Assembly (NCBI RefSeq): GCF_000518285.1
Contig: NZ_JADH01000002.1
Span: 1 to 64,000 of the forward strand
Direction of reading: 5' to 3'
Origin: Williamsoniiplasma lucivorax ATCC 49196
Lineage (GTDB): Bacteria; Bacillota_I; Bacilli_A; Mycoplasmatales; Mycoplasmataceae
DNA length: 64,000 nt
The position numbers and the translations under genes were made by a program. The notes under the pieces are model-generated. The model did no database searches. It was not told the DNA's origin and saw nothing but the letters and a program-made list of their open reading frames with translations. Below are positions 19,589-30,203 of the stretch, piece by piece. Each line of letters opens with the position of its first letter. Within the stretch, counting starts at the first letter, position 1.

Positions 19589-20368
19589 ATGCAACAAGTT
19601 CAATATTTAAATTTAGTGCTTTGAATTATCGACACAACCTTTATTGCTATCCTGGGTGTCGCCTATCTTTTTTATATTCGTTTTTATAATAATTGAAATA
19701 TTCCACAAATTAATAGTGCCAATGATGTGATTAGTAATGAGAGCATCAAAACAGTGATTAATACTTTTTTAAAAGAATATAAACTTGAAGATTATGAAGT
19801 AGTTTTCACTGATCACCATTCACATTTCAAACCTTTTTCCAATCTCAAAAAACATAAAAAACAAATTTTAATTAGTAAGCATCTTTTTGTTTCAGTTGGT
19901 TATGAATTAGATTATATTGTTTCTAAAATTTGATTAAGTGCTCAAGAAATCAAAAAAAATCCGCGTGCCATTTTTTATAAAATTAGTATTAAATGAATGA
20001 ATTGAACTTTAATGATTATTGCGATTTTAGCTTATCTTTTACAAACTGTGATTAGCTTTTATTTAATGGTTGTGAATGATTTGACTGGGATTTCTAACTT
20101 TTTTGCGTTCTTATTAACAAGTTCAATCGGTACAATTTTATTATTAGCAACTTTCGTTTTTTTTCTTTTTAATTATTTATTATCATGAAAATTAAAAGAA
20201 CAAATGGAGTTGGCATATAACAAAGACACAGTCATGATTTTTAAAAATACCCTATCCGAATATTATTTTGATTTTATTGCCGCTAGAGAAATGGCTACTA
20301 ACATTCGTTCCCCACTAATTAATTTCGGTAAAAAAACAACAAAGTGATTTGGTCCCTTTGTGATCTAA
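19589..20368 (+). CDS. Membrane protein, possibly a degenerate YugP-type zinc metallopeptidase
   Basis: A 259-aa protein with one N-terminal membrane segment (about 8-31), a soluble part of about 100 residues, two strong membrane helices (about 141-165 and 176-202) and a cytoplasmic tail. This topology, and a segment TDHHSHFKPFSNLKKHKKQ followed by SVGYELDYIVSKIWLSAQEI, resembles YugP-family neutral metallopeptidases. However, where that family has HEVGH the sequence reads SAQEI, so zinc binding is not expected. The family link is weak inference; it may simply be an unknown membrane protein. The RBS is weak and the start is set by the first ATG after the yebC terminator. Confidence 0.65.
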
Positions 20369-20434
20369 AAAGTATTGGAAAAATTAATAAAAAAATGATT
20401 TTTTTTAGAACTTTTTATTAAGTAATTATATGAT

Positions 20435-20463
20435 TTGACAAAAAAATGTAATAAATATATCAT
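20435..20463 (+). promoter_or_regulatory. Promoter of the DUF285 lipoprotein gene
   Basis: TTGACA at 20435-20440, 17-nt spacer, TATCAT at 20458-20463; the gene starts at 20500 with GGGAGAAAAA as RBS. Confidence 0.65.
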
Positions 20464-20499
20464 AACCAAGTTGATAAAAACATCTATTTGGGAGAAAAA

Positions 20500-21942
20500 A
20501 TGAAAAAAATATTAAGTCTATTATTTAGCCTTGCAGTATTTAGTCCAAGTGCTTTACTTGTTGTTTCTTGTGGAAAAAATATTAATAATTCTGAGAAACA
20601 ATTAATTGCTGTTTCTTCAATCGAAGGTGAATTAACAACAATTCTTACATCACAATCAGAACAATGAGATTTAAACCAATTACAAAACCAAATTGATACT
20701 CAATTTGGAGATGGTGAAATTACTGTGAGAAGAGTACCACAATCTCAAACTAAAAATTTTGATAGCCAAGAAATTAAAGATAGTTTAATTTTTAAAGGTA
20801 ATGCTGATATTAGTAATAGTTATGTTTATTTTGATGAGATTTCACTTGATCATACTTACACAATTAAAGAAGATACTACTATTTATTTTGATGATGAAAT
20901 GATTCAAAAATTTAATGAGATTTTAAATTCGGAAGACTACTTATATCAACCTTGAACAGTCGAAGCTTTCCAAGCTGAACTTATTAAACAAGGGATATGC
21001 GATGAAAATGTAAAAATAACTAAAACTGATTATGATTGACTTGAAGGAGATGAACAAAAAGAAGCGACATTTACAATTCAAGGTCTTGGAAACATAGATA
21101 ATCTGGATGTATATGGTGGTTCAGTTTCAATAAAACATAAGTATACTCACAAAATTTTAATAGATATTAATAAGATTGTTGAAATTGTTTCTGATGATTT
21201 TATTCATGAATATATGTTTCAATCACTTGAAACTTCAATTATTCAAACAGAGTTGAATGAAAATCACGGAGAAAACCAAATAATTGTTAATGAACCAGTA
21301 AGAAACTCAGAAACTATTGATGATTCTAAGATTATAATTCATACTGATACATATGAATTGAATGGGCAAGCAAAACCAACAAATTCATTACTTTATTATG
21401 GCACTAGAACTTTAACACATCACTGAATTGAAAATATTGAAGATCCTTCATTTGCAAAAACCAAAACAATTTATCAAGCAAAAGGTAAAGTAGAAATTAC
21501 AGAGAGCCAAAATTTTAGTGAAATTAAGGCAGACATAATTTATAAATTGGGAATTCACCAAAAAGGTAATGATTTTGGAACTTTAATTGGTGTTAAAGCT
21601 AAAATTGTTCCTTCAACTCTACCTAAAGAAATTACTAATATCAGTCAAATGTTTCAAGGTAATCAATATCGAGAGATTAAGGGAATTGAAAACTGAGATA
21701 CAAGAAATGTTAAAAATATGACTTCAGTGTTTGAAGATGCTGATTTGTTTAATGGAAATATTACCAATTGAAGTGTTTCTAAGGTAACTAGCATTTCTAA
21801 AATGTTTAAAAATGCTAAAGTCTTTAATCAAGATTTATCAAAATGAAGAATTTTTACTTCTAAAGTTGATACATCTGAGTATGATGCTGGACTATCATTT
21901 AATAGCTGAGCACAAAAAAACAGACCAAGATTCCTACCATAA
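20500..21942 (+). CDS. DUF285 (BspA-like) surface lipoprotein
   Basis: A 480-aa predicted surface lipoprotein. The signal peptide MKKILSLLFSLAVFSPSALL leads to a VVSC lipobox with Cys near residue 27. The middle contains two related blocks of the ELTTIL...NQID...ITV kind. The C-terminal 120 residues carry DUF285 repeats: ISQMFQGN, IENWDTRNVKNMTSVFED, ITNWSVSKVTSISKMFKN and FNQDLSKW. Such repeats form leucine-rich-like folds in surface proteins and are abundant in the mycoides/Entomoplasma group. Most repeat Trp codons are TGA. A strong promoter precedes it and it is monocistronic. Role in adhesion is plausible but not shown. Confidence 0.88.
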
Positions 21943-21994
21943 TTTTGGTATTTTATATTTTTGTAATAATTACTAAAAAGTTATTTAGATATTA

Positions 21995-22021
21995 AAAAAC
22001 AGAACGTTTGTTCTGTTTTTT
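21995..22021. terminator. Bidirectional terminator between convergent genes
   Basis: AAAAACAGAAC-GTTT-GTTCTGTTTTT, A-tract on the left and T-tract on the right, between the lipoprotein gene and ppa, whose stop codon lies inside the right arm. Confidence 0.8.
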
Positions 22022-22580
22022 AACCTTGTCCTAAACCTTTGGCTTTTCATTCTTCGAGAATCAAATCTCTTTGCCCAAGTGCTAAACGGTCTTTATATTC
22101 GATGAATCTTTCTTTACATTCTTCTAATTCATGTAAAGCTTCTTGTTGGTTTCCTCAACCATTAATCAGAACTGTTTTCTTTTGTAATGCTTTATATTGA
22201 AGGAAAAAGTTTTCAATTTCATCACGTAAATGTTGGGGAACATCTTCTAATTTTTCATATGCTTTAAATCTTGGGTCATCATTAAAAACGCCAAATAATT
22301 TAGTATCAATTTCACCAGCATCAATCATTTTGATTGAACCTAAGATACGTACATTAACTTCCACTCCTGGAAGGGTTGGGTAAGTACATAGACTAATGAC
22401 ATCTAATGGATCTCCATCTCAGTCTAAAGTATTTTCAACCATTCCATATTCACCAGGATAAAAGTTTGCACCATATAAAACACGGTCTAATTTAATTTTC
22501 CCAGTCACACCATCAACTTCATATTTATTTGATGAACCTTTAGGAATTTCTACTATCATTGGGATAACATTTTTACTCAT
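22020..22580 (-). CDS. ppa: Inorganic pyrophosphatase
   Basis: Hydrolyses PPi to drive biosynthetic reactions; soluble family I enzyme. The 186-aa product has VEIPKGSSNKYEVDG, the EYGMVENTLDWDGDPLDV active-site block with the Mg-binding aspartates, and GEIDTKLFGVFNDDPRF. Length is typical. The gene is divergent from the one at 22664, and its start has GAGGAAAAA upstream. Confidence 0.96.
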
Positions 22581-22663
22581 TTTATTTTTCCTCTTCTTTT
22601 ATTTACTATTTTATATTAATTTCTTTAAAATATACATATTGGAAAGTTGATATTTAGAAATTG

Positions 22664-23347
22664 ATGAAAAAAGATTATAAAGATTACCAAAGCCAGCAAA
22701 ATGTGATTTGAGGATATAAATTAGATACAGCTGAAATTAATAAACGTAATCGCAAAATAATTATTCGTAATTATTTTGCTTTACCAGTGAAAAAGATTTC
22801 TTTAATTGCGATGATTCTTGCTTTAAATGTGGTGGTTTCGATTTTTTCTAAATTTGTTAACTTTCACTTTTGGTTCTTTGTTTTAGAAGTTTCGTTTTTT
22901 ACAATTTTAATTTTTCTCTTCTTTTCGAACTTGTTTTATACAATCATTTTTATTCAAATTGCCACCTGGTTTCGTGTTTTATTTGGAGATGAATGAGTTG
23001 GACTGTTGGCAATGGATTTAATTGATTGCTTTTTCATAACACTGACAGCTACCATTTTATTTTGAGCAAAATTTGTCATGGTCAGATTACAAACTTCCAA
23101 TATCTTAAGTAAAATCTTTTGGGTGCAAATTCCACTCTTAATTTTAATTATTTTGATTACTGCTGGTTTTGGAACTTTATTAAACTGATGATTTTTATTA
23201 TCAGCTTATAAAGTTCCAGTCGAAACTCGAGCTGGTTATTTACCAATCATTTTTGGTTTAAATATTGCTAAATATGCGATTAATGTTTTTATTTTCATTT
23301 TGATTTATAAACCAGTTTTATTATTAATTAAAAACTATCGCCTCTAA
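22664..23347 (+). CDS. ECF transporter S component-like membrane protein
   Basis: A 227-aa protein with about six membrane helices after a charged N-terminal stretch of 40 residues (DTAEINKRNRKIIIRN). The size, the helix pattern and the segment LVKKISLIAMILALNVVVS, resembling the first helix of S components with its small Ala-rich motif, suggest a vitamin-specific energy-coupling-factor subunit. Substrate cannot be read from it. It is followed 56 nt later by a second S-component-like gene; no EcfA or EcfT gene is in this window. The RBS is poor. Confidence 0.65.
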
Positions 23348-23403
23348 CCATTGCAAAATTTTTATTCTTATTTATAATTTTTATAAATAGAGGCTAAGTT
23401 AAA

Positions 23404-24222
23404 ATGAAAAATAATCCAGATGAAACTAAAAAAGATTTACAATCTGAAGAATCACAAGTAGAACATTCAGAAAACAGAGATCATTATCATGACCAAAAAC
23501 ACTTTGATGTTAAAGGAAATGTTGACTATATTACGAGAGATGAATTTAAAATGAGAAATCATTTTAAATACTCACGTAAAAATCTCATTTTAAAAATTTC
23601 TATGACCAGTGTGTTTTTAGCATTGTCTGTTGTTGCTGCTGCTATTGATATGGGATTAGAAATCTTAGCTGTCCCAATTGGTCAGCTAAGATTACCAACA
23701 CGTTTTTTTGATATGATTATTATCTTTTTATCACTACCAATTGTTGGCCCTGTTTTTGCAATGTTAATTGCTTTTGTTGAACCTTGAATTCATTTGCTAA
23801 TCGATCCCCATCATCTACCATTACAAATTTTAGTTGATAGCATCACTAATCTAATTGTTGTTTTCACTACTTGATTTGTCTTCTATATTCTTTTTAAAAA
23901 CTCACCAATTCATAAAGAACCAAATAAGAAAAAAGATTTACTTAAAAGAACCCCTCCATTAGTCATCATGCTCTTTGTTGCTTCAATCATTGCTACAGCT
24001 CTCTTTGTCTTTGTATTATATATTCAAGATAAAAATATGGTGGTTGATGATCACGCTCGTCATGACCATGGTCATGAAGAAGGACAAATCACTTGGGATA
24101 ATTTTAATTGAACCGTTATTGGAGTTGTTTTAGGAATGAACTTCTTAAGGTTTGCAATTGCTTACACTGTCTTCTTTTTAGTTGAGATTAGAATGCGCCC
24201 AATTAACCATAGATATCGTTAA
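23404..24222 (+). CDS. ECF transporter S component-like protein with His-rich loops
   Basis: A 272-aa membrane protein. About 60 N-terminal hydrophilic residues contain NRDHYHDQKHF. The first helix is ILKISMTSVFLALSVVAAAI, typical of the S-component fold, followed by RLPTRFFDMIIIFLSLPIVGP and FVEPWIHLLIDPHHLPLQ, which resemble the conserved loop regions of riboflavin/folate-type S subunits. Before the last helix there is a His/Asp cluster VDDHARHDHGHEEG that may bind a metal. It is a downstream neighbour of another S-like gene. Substrate unknown; the His-rich loops point to a metal but equally could be a regulatory feature. Confidence 0.7.
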
Positions 24223-24249
24223 AACCATTATTTTAAAGTGGTTTTTTAG
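24220..24249 (+). terminator. Rho-independent terminator
   Basis: AAAACCATT / AAGTGGTTTTTT hairpin (one G-T pair) with T-tract after the second S-component gene. Confidence 0.6.
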
Positions 24250-24276
24250 TATAATTAATAAGTTAAAGGGGAATTT

Positions 24277-24978
24277 ATGTCAGATCAATTTATATCACGT
24301 AATGAAATTCATAAAGAAACCATTGCCTCAACGAATAAAGAAATTGAAATTTTAAAAGTTCAAACCCAAAATAATCGTTATTTAACTTCAATCACTGATT
24401 CTTTAAACACAATTGATAAAGAACATTTTTCTGCAGTTTTAGCAGAAATCAATCAAACTCTCCAATTAGTGAATTTTTATATTGAAAATGACAATTCTAA
24501 AAAAATTATTAACCCTGAGAATCAACAAATTTTAGAAGATTATTTAAATATTTTAGTTAAGTCTGAACAAGTTAATGAGAGTGATTTGAATAATTTTTTA
24601 AAAGCTAAAACAGAAGGTAAAATTTCCCAAGACGTTTTAACCTCTTTATCTTTGCAAAATCTTTTAGACCGCATGAAAATGATTACTGAAGAAAGAAGTC
24701 ATCGTTTAGAAGAATGATCAAGACAAAATATTCATGATCGCACAATTGCTTCTAACCCCTTTGCTGATTCACGAACTTTAGAGAATCTAATTGAAAAAAA
24801 TAAAGATGTTGAAATTGCAACTTTAGTCAAAGAAACCAAAGCACAAATGCATGATCGTGTTTCACGGTTAAATAACGAAAAAAATAAATATAAAATTAAA
24901 TATAAATGGTTTTTAATTTTGGTACCAATTTTATTTATTGGGATGATTTTAGCCTTGGCTTTACCATTTATTTTTTAG
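24277..24978 (+). CDS. Tail-anchored coiled-coil protein of unknown function
   Basis: A 233-aa hydrophilic, Lys/Glu/Asn-rich protein with long predicted helices, and a single C-terminal membrane segment (KWFLILVPILFIGMILALAL) ending four residues before the stop. This is a tail-anchor topology with the body in the cytoplasm. AAAGGGG precedes the ATG. It lies 10 nt upstream of cmk in the same direction. No family recognised. Confidence 0.75.
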
Positions 24979-24988
24979 AAAGGAATGT

Positions 24989-25663
24989 ATGAGAAAATTA
25001 ATTATTGCCGTTGATGGCACTGCTGGTTCTGGCAAAACCGAAACAATGCAACAAGTTGCTCAAAAAATTAATTATCATTTTATTGACACTGGATTAATGT
25101 ATCGAGCTTTTACATTACTTGGTTTAAAAAGAAAGATTAATTTTAATAACCGTCAAGAAATCATTGCATTAATTCCTGATTTCAATTATGAAATCAGGAA
25201 TAATCTTGTTTTTTTAAATGGTGAAAATGTTAATGACCAATTACAAACTAGTGATGTTTTAAAAGAAATTAACAAAGTAACAGTGATTGGTGAAATTAGA
25301 GCAATGATGGTTGTCAAACAACGCCAAATTAGTAATGTCCCGGGCACAATTGCCATTGGGCGTGATATCACGAGTGTGGTGTTAACGAATGCTGATTTGA
25401 AAATTTATTTAGATTGTTCTTCACAAATTAGAGCAGTCAGAAGATATGTTCAAAATCTGAAAAATAATATTTTAGACATGAGTGTCGAACAAATTGAAAA
25501 GATGATTATTGAACGTGATTTCAATGATAAAAATCGTCAAGATGGTCCTTTAACAATTGTTAAAGATGCTTGAGTGATTGACAATTCAAACTTAACTTTA
25601 GATCAAACTGTTGATTTAATTGTTGAAAGAATCAAACAAATAGAAAGAGGTCAACATGGCTAA
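24989..25663 (+). CDS. cmk: Cytidylate kinase
   Basis: Phosphorylates CMP and dCMP. The 224-aa product has the P-loop DGTAGSGKT (residues 9-17), the NMP-binding segment [38 protein letters not shown] and the lid [13 protein letters not shown]. Some segments are shorter or diverged compared with Bacillus Cmk, but all functional parts are present. GAAAGGA precedes the ATG. It overlaps der by 8 nt, the usual cmk-der operon of this class. Confidence 0.92.
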
Positions 25664-26966
25664 AAAAGGAATTGTGGCGATTGTTGGTCGCCCAAATGTC
25701 GGAAAATCATCACTTTTTAATCGTGTTATTCGTGAGAAAAAATCGATTGTTGAAGATATACCTGGTGTGACTCGTGATCGGATTTATGGTGATGCGGAAT
25801 GATTAACCCGTGAATTCATGGTCATTGATACTGGAGGAATTACTTTAAAAGACCAAGTATTTGCTAAAGAAGTAAAAATTCAAGCTGAAATTGCGATGCA
25901 AGAAGCTGATGTAATTGTTTTTGTTTTAAACTTTAAAGAAGGTTTAACTAATGAAGATAAAATGGTGGCCAGAATTTTATATAAAACACATAAACCAATC
26001 ATTTTAGCAGTCAATAAATATGATAAAAAAGGTTCTGAAAATGATATGTTTGAATTTATGTCATTAGGATTAGGTAACCCAATTATGATTTCTTCAACAC
26101 ACGGAATTGGAATTGGAGATTTGCTAGATGGCATTGTTCACCAATTACCTAAATATGAAGTACCAGCTAAAAATGACATTCCTAAAATTGCAATTATTGG
26201 TAAACCGAATGTCGGAAAATCATCATTAATTAATTCTTTAGTGGGTGAAGAACGGATGATTGTTTCTGATATTGCAGGTACCACTCTTGATTCGGTGGAT
26301 ACACCAATCCAATATAATAATAAAAAATATGTTTTGATTGACACTGCTGGAATTCGAAAAAAAGGTAAAATTTATGAAGGGATAGAAAAATATAGTTTTT
26401 TAAGAAGTCTTGGTTCAATTAATCATGCTGATGTTGTTGTTTTAATGGTTGATGGCACCCAAACGATTACTGACCAAGACACCAATATTGGTGGTTTAGC
26501 ATTTGAAGAACGCAAACCAATCATTATTGTGGTAAATAAATGAGATTTAGTGCAAAACAAAGAAAAAGCGATTTTACAAAAAGAAGAAGAAATCAGAAGT
26601 TATTTTAAATATTTACAATATGCTAAAATTCTCTTTATTTCTGCTCATGATAAAACGAGAATTGGAAAAATTTATGAAGCTGTTGATAGTATTAATGAAG
26701 CTTTAAAGAAAAAAATCAAAACATCAGTTTTTAATGAAATTTTAAACCGTGCGCAACTCTTGAACCCAGCCCCAGATCATAACGGGGGAAGATTAAAAAT
26801 TTATTATGGATCACAAGTTGAAGCATATTTACCAACGTTTGTGATGTTTGTTAATAATCCTAGTTATGTCCACTTCTCATATAAACGCTTTTTAGAAAAC
26901 CAAATTCGTTTACAATTTGGTTTTGAAGGTGTACCAATTACTTTACTATTTAGGGAGAGAAAATAA
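25656..26966 (+). CDS. der: Ribosome-associated GTPase Der
   Basis: Essential GTPase of 50S assembly with two tandem G domains and a C-terminal KH-like domain. The 436-aa product has P-loops GRPNVGKSS (residues 11-19) and GKPNVGKSS (about 183-191), DTGG and DTAG switch II motifs, and NKYD / NKWD guanine-binding motifs; the second NKWD uses TGA for Trp. AAAGAGGTCAAC precedes the ATG within cmk. The stop overlaps gpsA (TAATG). Confidence 0.97.
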
Positions 26967-27976
26967 TGAAAAAACAAATTACAATTATTGGAACAGGTGC
27001 TTATGGAACTTGTTTAGCTAATGTTTTAGCCGACAACGGGCATGATGTTGTGATGTATGGAATTATGGAACAACAAGTTGATGATATTCAAATTCGTCAC
27101 CAAAATGCAACGTTTTTTGGTGATTTAAAAATTAACAAAAATATTAAAGCAACCACTGATTTATCAGCAGCTTTAGCCAAGACAGAAATTTTAATTTTAG
27201 GAGTGCCAACAAAAGCTTTAAAACCTGTGATTCAACAAATTATTGCTTTGTTGAATCACAAAGTGATTGTGGTGAATACTGCTAAAGGATTAGAAGAAGA
27301 AAGTTTGGGCTTATTGTCAACTCTTGTGAAAAAAGAATTTGCCCAATCTAATTTATTAGAAACTTATGCTGCGATTTATGGACCATCAATTGCTAGTGAA
27401 GTTGCCAATCGTAAACCAACTGGCGTGATGATGGTGAGTGATGATTTAAAAGTTAGTCGCGAGTTAGCAAAAATCTTCAGAAATGAATATTTTGCTGTTG
27501 AACCTTGAGATGATCTTGCCGGTTGTGAAATTGCTGCAGCTTTAAAAAATTCCATTGCTATTGGAGCTGGAATTTTAGATGGTATGGAAATTGGTGATAA
27601 TGCTCGTGCATCACTAATTACAGTGGGTGTGCAAGAAATGTATGCAATTGCCAAAACATTTAATGCCAAAATTGAAAGTTTCTTAAATTTTGCTGGATTA
27701 GGGGATTTAATTCTAACTGCCACCTCACCAAAATCTCGTAATTATTCATTAGGAAAGCTAATTGCTGTGGAAAATAATCCAAAACAAACACTAGAAAATC
27801 ATAAATTAACAGTTGAGGGTGTAAATGCTACGAAAATTGCTTATAATATGTGTATTGAGTTGAATATTAGTTCAGAAATTTTTAAAAATTTATATGAAAT
27901 TCTATTTAATTACAAACGACCAATTATTTTGGTCAACAATTTTTTAAGAACAAAAGAGGAGAAAACAAATGACTAA
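26966..27976 (+). CDS. gpsA: Glycerol-3-phosphate dehydrogenase [NAD(P)+]
   Basis: Reduces dihydroxyacetone phosphate to sn-glycerol-3-phosphate for lipid synthesis. The 336-aa product has the Rossmann motif IIGTGAYGTCLA (residues 8-19), LGVPTKALKPV, NTAKGLE with the catalytic Lys, GPSIASEV and the C-terminal GLGDLILTATSPKSRNYSLG signature. DHAP may be supplied in part by the DhaKLM system in this window. Start overlaps the der stop, and its end overlaps hup by 8 nt. Confidence 0.96.
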
Positions 27977-28241
27977 AAAAGAATTAGTTGAAGCAGTGAT
28001 TAACGCTGAAAATTTATCAAAAGCACAAAGTGAGAGAATTATCACATTGATGTTTGAAGAAATTGCTAAAGGATTAAAAAATGGAGAAGAAGTTGCGATT
28101 GCTAACTTTGGAAAATTCTCAGTTTCTAAACGTGAAGCACGTCAAGGAATCAACCCATTAACAAAAGAAAAAATTACCATTGCAGCATCAAATTCAGCTA
28201 AATTTAAACAAGCTAAACAATTAAAAGAATCTTTAAATTAA
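27969..28241 (+). CDS. hup: HU-family DNA-binding protein
   Basis: Nucleoid protein that bends DNA. The 90-aa product starts MTKKELVEAVINAENLSKAQ and carries the beta-arm region NFGKFSVSKREARQGINPLT with the conserved Pro, then KFKQAKQLKESLN. Length is exactly typical. GAGGAG in the end of gpsA is the RBS. A terminator follows before the convergent recU. Confidence 0.95.
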   Translation: MTKKELVEAVINAENLSKAQSERIITLMFEEIAKGLKNGEEVAIANFGKFSVSKREARQGINPLTKEKITIAASNSAKFKQAKQLKESLN

Positions 28242-28254
28242 GCGTCATGATAAT

Positions 28255-28284
28255 AAAAAAGTTACCTTTGGGTAACTTTTTTAT
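28255..28284. terminator. Bidirectional terminator between hup and recU
   Basis: AAAAAAGTTACC-tttg-GGTAACTTTTTT hairpin with A and T tracts on both sides. Confidence 0.8.
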
Positions 28285-28772
28285 TTTTTGAGAATAGCTT
28301 TGTCTAAACAATTTAAATAGTCTAACTTTAATTGACTATTGAGATTAATTTGTTGAGCATTAATTTCAAATCACTCATGAGCGATGTGCTGTTGATTGGC
28401 TTCAACTCATTTTTTTAAGAGTAAATAATCCACATAATAAAAAGCATCGTATTTACCAAAATAAATAATCAAAAAAGTAATTCCTTGGTTTTGAATAATC
28501 TGATTCATTTTAATCAGTTGATTTGTCCGAATCATTTTTCAGTCAAAATAATCTTTATAAGTTTCTTTGGCTTCAAATTCAAAATAAAAACCTTGGTAAT
28601 TACCAATATAATCACAAGCTTCATGTCTTAAAAATGAATGATCATTGGCTTTTGTCACAATTCAATTTGTTGGAATTTTAATGACTAAACACTCGTTATC
28701 ATTTTTAAATTTTTCATGAGTAATATTTAAAATTGTTTCTAAAAACATTCCTTGTTGGTTTAATGGTTGCAT
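28281..28772 (-). CDS. recU: Holliday junction resolvase RecU
   Basis: Cuts four-way junctions in homologous recombination. The 163-aa product has the nuclease-core signature CDYIGNYQGFYFEFEAKET with the metal-binding Asp and Glu-x-Lys, and later GITFLIIYFG and LKKWVEAN. It is shorter than the Bacillus enzyme (about 200 aa), as is usual in Mollicutes. Translation uses several TGA Trp codons. It is divergent from gpsB, 50 nt apart, and the recU-gpsB-rnpB order matches Bacillus. Confidence 0.92.
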
Positions 28773-28822
28773 AATCCCCCCTTATTAGATTAGAAAAATG
28801 TTAAAATATTTTTGGTGAAAAT

Positions 28823-29179
28823 ATGAAAAAAATAAAAAATTTTACAATTGAAGATCTACAAACGTATGAATTTCCAATTGAATTACAAGGTTATAAAATG
28901 GAAGATGTAAATGTTTTGTTGGATGAAATCCAACAAGATTACATTGCTTTTCAATCAGAAATTGACGAATTAGCTCAAGATTTGAGTCAAACACAAGCAG
29001 AGTTAAAACGGACTAAAGAGGAAAATGTTAATTTAAAAGAACAAAACAAAGACTTTTTAACCACGCATAATAAACAAATCAAAGAGAACTTATCGAATTC
29101 TGATATTTATGCACGGATTTCTAATTTAGAATCAGCGATGAATAAAATTTTGAACCATTTAGAAAATAATAAAAAATAA
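28823..29179 (+). CDS. gpsB: DivIVA/GpsB-type cell division protein
   Basis: Small coiled-coil protein of the DivIVA family. The 118-aa product has the N-terminal membrane-binding type segment YEFPIELQGYKMEDVNVLLD (residues 15-34), which fits the conserved F..-..GY...VD.FLD pattern, followed by a coiled coil to about residue 75 and a C-terminal helix (YARISNLESAMNKILNHL) like the GpsB trimerisation domain. Position between recU and rnpB equals that of gpsB in Bacillus. In an organism without peptidoglycan its partners must differ; GpsB is used on context. Confidence 0.85.
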   Translation: MKKIKNFTIEDLQTYEFPIELQGYKMEDVNVLLDEIQQDYIAFQSEIDELAQDLSQTQAELKRTKEENVNLKEQNKDFLTTHNKQIKENLSNSDIYARISNLESAMNKILNHLENNKK

Positions 29180-29186
29180 CCTTTTG

Positions 29187-29226
29187 AAACAATCATTTCT
29201 ACTGAAATGATTGTTTTCATTTTTAA
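29187..29226 (+). terminator. Rho-independent terminator
   Basis: 12-bp stem AAACAATCATTT / AAATGATTGTTT followed by TCATTTTTA. Confidence 0.75.
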
Positions 29227-29287
29227 AGCTAGTTATTTTTGACATAATATTTTTTATAATTAATATGACTAAGGAGCTTTTAAAAAA

Positions 29288-29923
29288 ATGAAAACATATA
29301 AATGAATCATCGCTAATGATAAAGATATCCAATTGTTTCGAGAATGTCTGGTCAAAACACCCTATTTAGATTTTATGAATCCAAAAGATTTTGATAAATT
29401 ATGAAGTAAAGACTATATACCTATTTTAATTCACAAAACAGCTAAAATAGATATCAAAATTCAACCAAAAATATATCAATTAGTTTTTAATGAAGAATTG
29501 GCTAATGGTTTAACTAAATTTTGTATTAATGCGAATAAATTTGCACCATTATTCGGTTCGCCAAATTCTAGTTATTTTGAAAAACAAAAAGGAGAGGCAA
29601 GTGCAACAATTTCTTCACTGGTGCAAAAATGAAGTTATCATCCAAATCTTTCTATTCTTGATGTTGCTGCAGAATTAATGTATGATTTAGCAACAAAACA
29701 TAAGTTTGCAGATGGTAACAAGAGAACTGCTTTGATTACTACTTTGTTTTTTCTTAAAGCATGTGGTTTATATCTTTTAAAACAAAATCCTAATGATTGA
29801 GATGAATTTACTGCTGGAATAGTGGTTGATCATTCATCTGGTGTGGATGGTGAAACTTTAAAAGAGAGAATTAGAAATGCATTAAAAAATGGAATAACTA
29901 TTTCTTTTAAATGAGGTGAATAG
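29288..29923 (+). CDS. Fic/Doc-family protein (Doc-type toxin-like)
   Basis: A 211-aa protein with the Fic-fold active-site motif HKFADGNKR (His138 to Arg146). The NKR ending, in place of NGR, groups it with Doc-type toxins that phosphorylate EF-Tu rather than with AMP-transferases. Upstream lie about 110 residues without recognised domain (KTYKWIIANDKDIQLF onward). AAGGAG 11 nt before the ATG selects this start; an ATG at 29265 overlaps the RBS. The gene is followed 63 nt later by a 39-aa ORF that could be a partner. No Phd-like antitoxin lies upstream. Confidence 0.85.
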
Positions 29924-29986
29924 TTTAAAATTTGAATATAAATATGTTATATTAACTATATAAAAATGAAATTGGAGATAAAATGT

Positions 29987-30106
29987 ATGAAAAAAACAAG
30001 AACATTAACATATAAAGATATGATGGACTCTCTTGAAGATGCAAAAAAAACAATTTTAAATGATCCAGGAATGGTTGATGCTCTAAAAAGATTGGCCGAT
30101 AAATAA
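29987..30106 (+). CDS. Small 39-aa protein downstream of the Doc-like gene
   Basis: MKKTRTLTYKDMMDSLEDA begins a 39-residue, highly charged, probably helical peptide ending KRLADK. GGAG lies 8 nt before the ATG at 29987; an in-frame ATG at 29966 overlaps poorly with any RBS. A hairpin terminator follows at 30119. Its position suggests an antitoxin for the Doc-like protein, in reverse of the usual Phd-Doc order, but it lacks the S/T-x3-E-G/N inhibition motif of FicA-type antitoxins. Function is inference. Confidence 0.55.
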   Translation: MKKTRTLTYKDMMDSLEDAKKTILNDPGMVDALKRLADK

Positions 30107-30118
30107 TTATTGAATTTC

Positions 30119-30147
30119 AAAAGTATGTGATGAACATACTTTTTTAT
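30119..30147 (+). terminator. Rho-independent terminator
   Basis: AAAAGTATGT-gatga-ACATACTTTTTT hairpin after the 39-aa ORF. Confidence 0.8.
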
Positions 30148-30203
30148 TTGAAAATAAAAATAATTTCCAAGAATGCTTGCAAAATTAGGAAATTTATTCA
30201 ATA

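Noticed and set aside
22155-22364. ppa fragment as a separate 69-aa gene
   Set aside because: It is the middle of the full inorganic pyrophosphatase when TGA is read as Trp.
27376-27723. 115-aa minus-strand ORF in gpsA
   Set aside because: Shadow of a well-conserved gene on the other strand.
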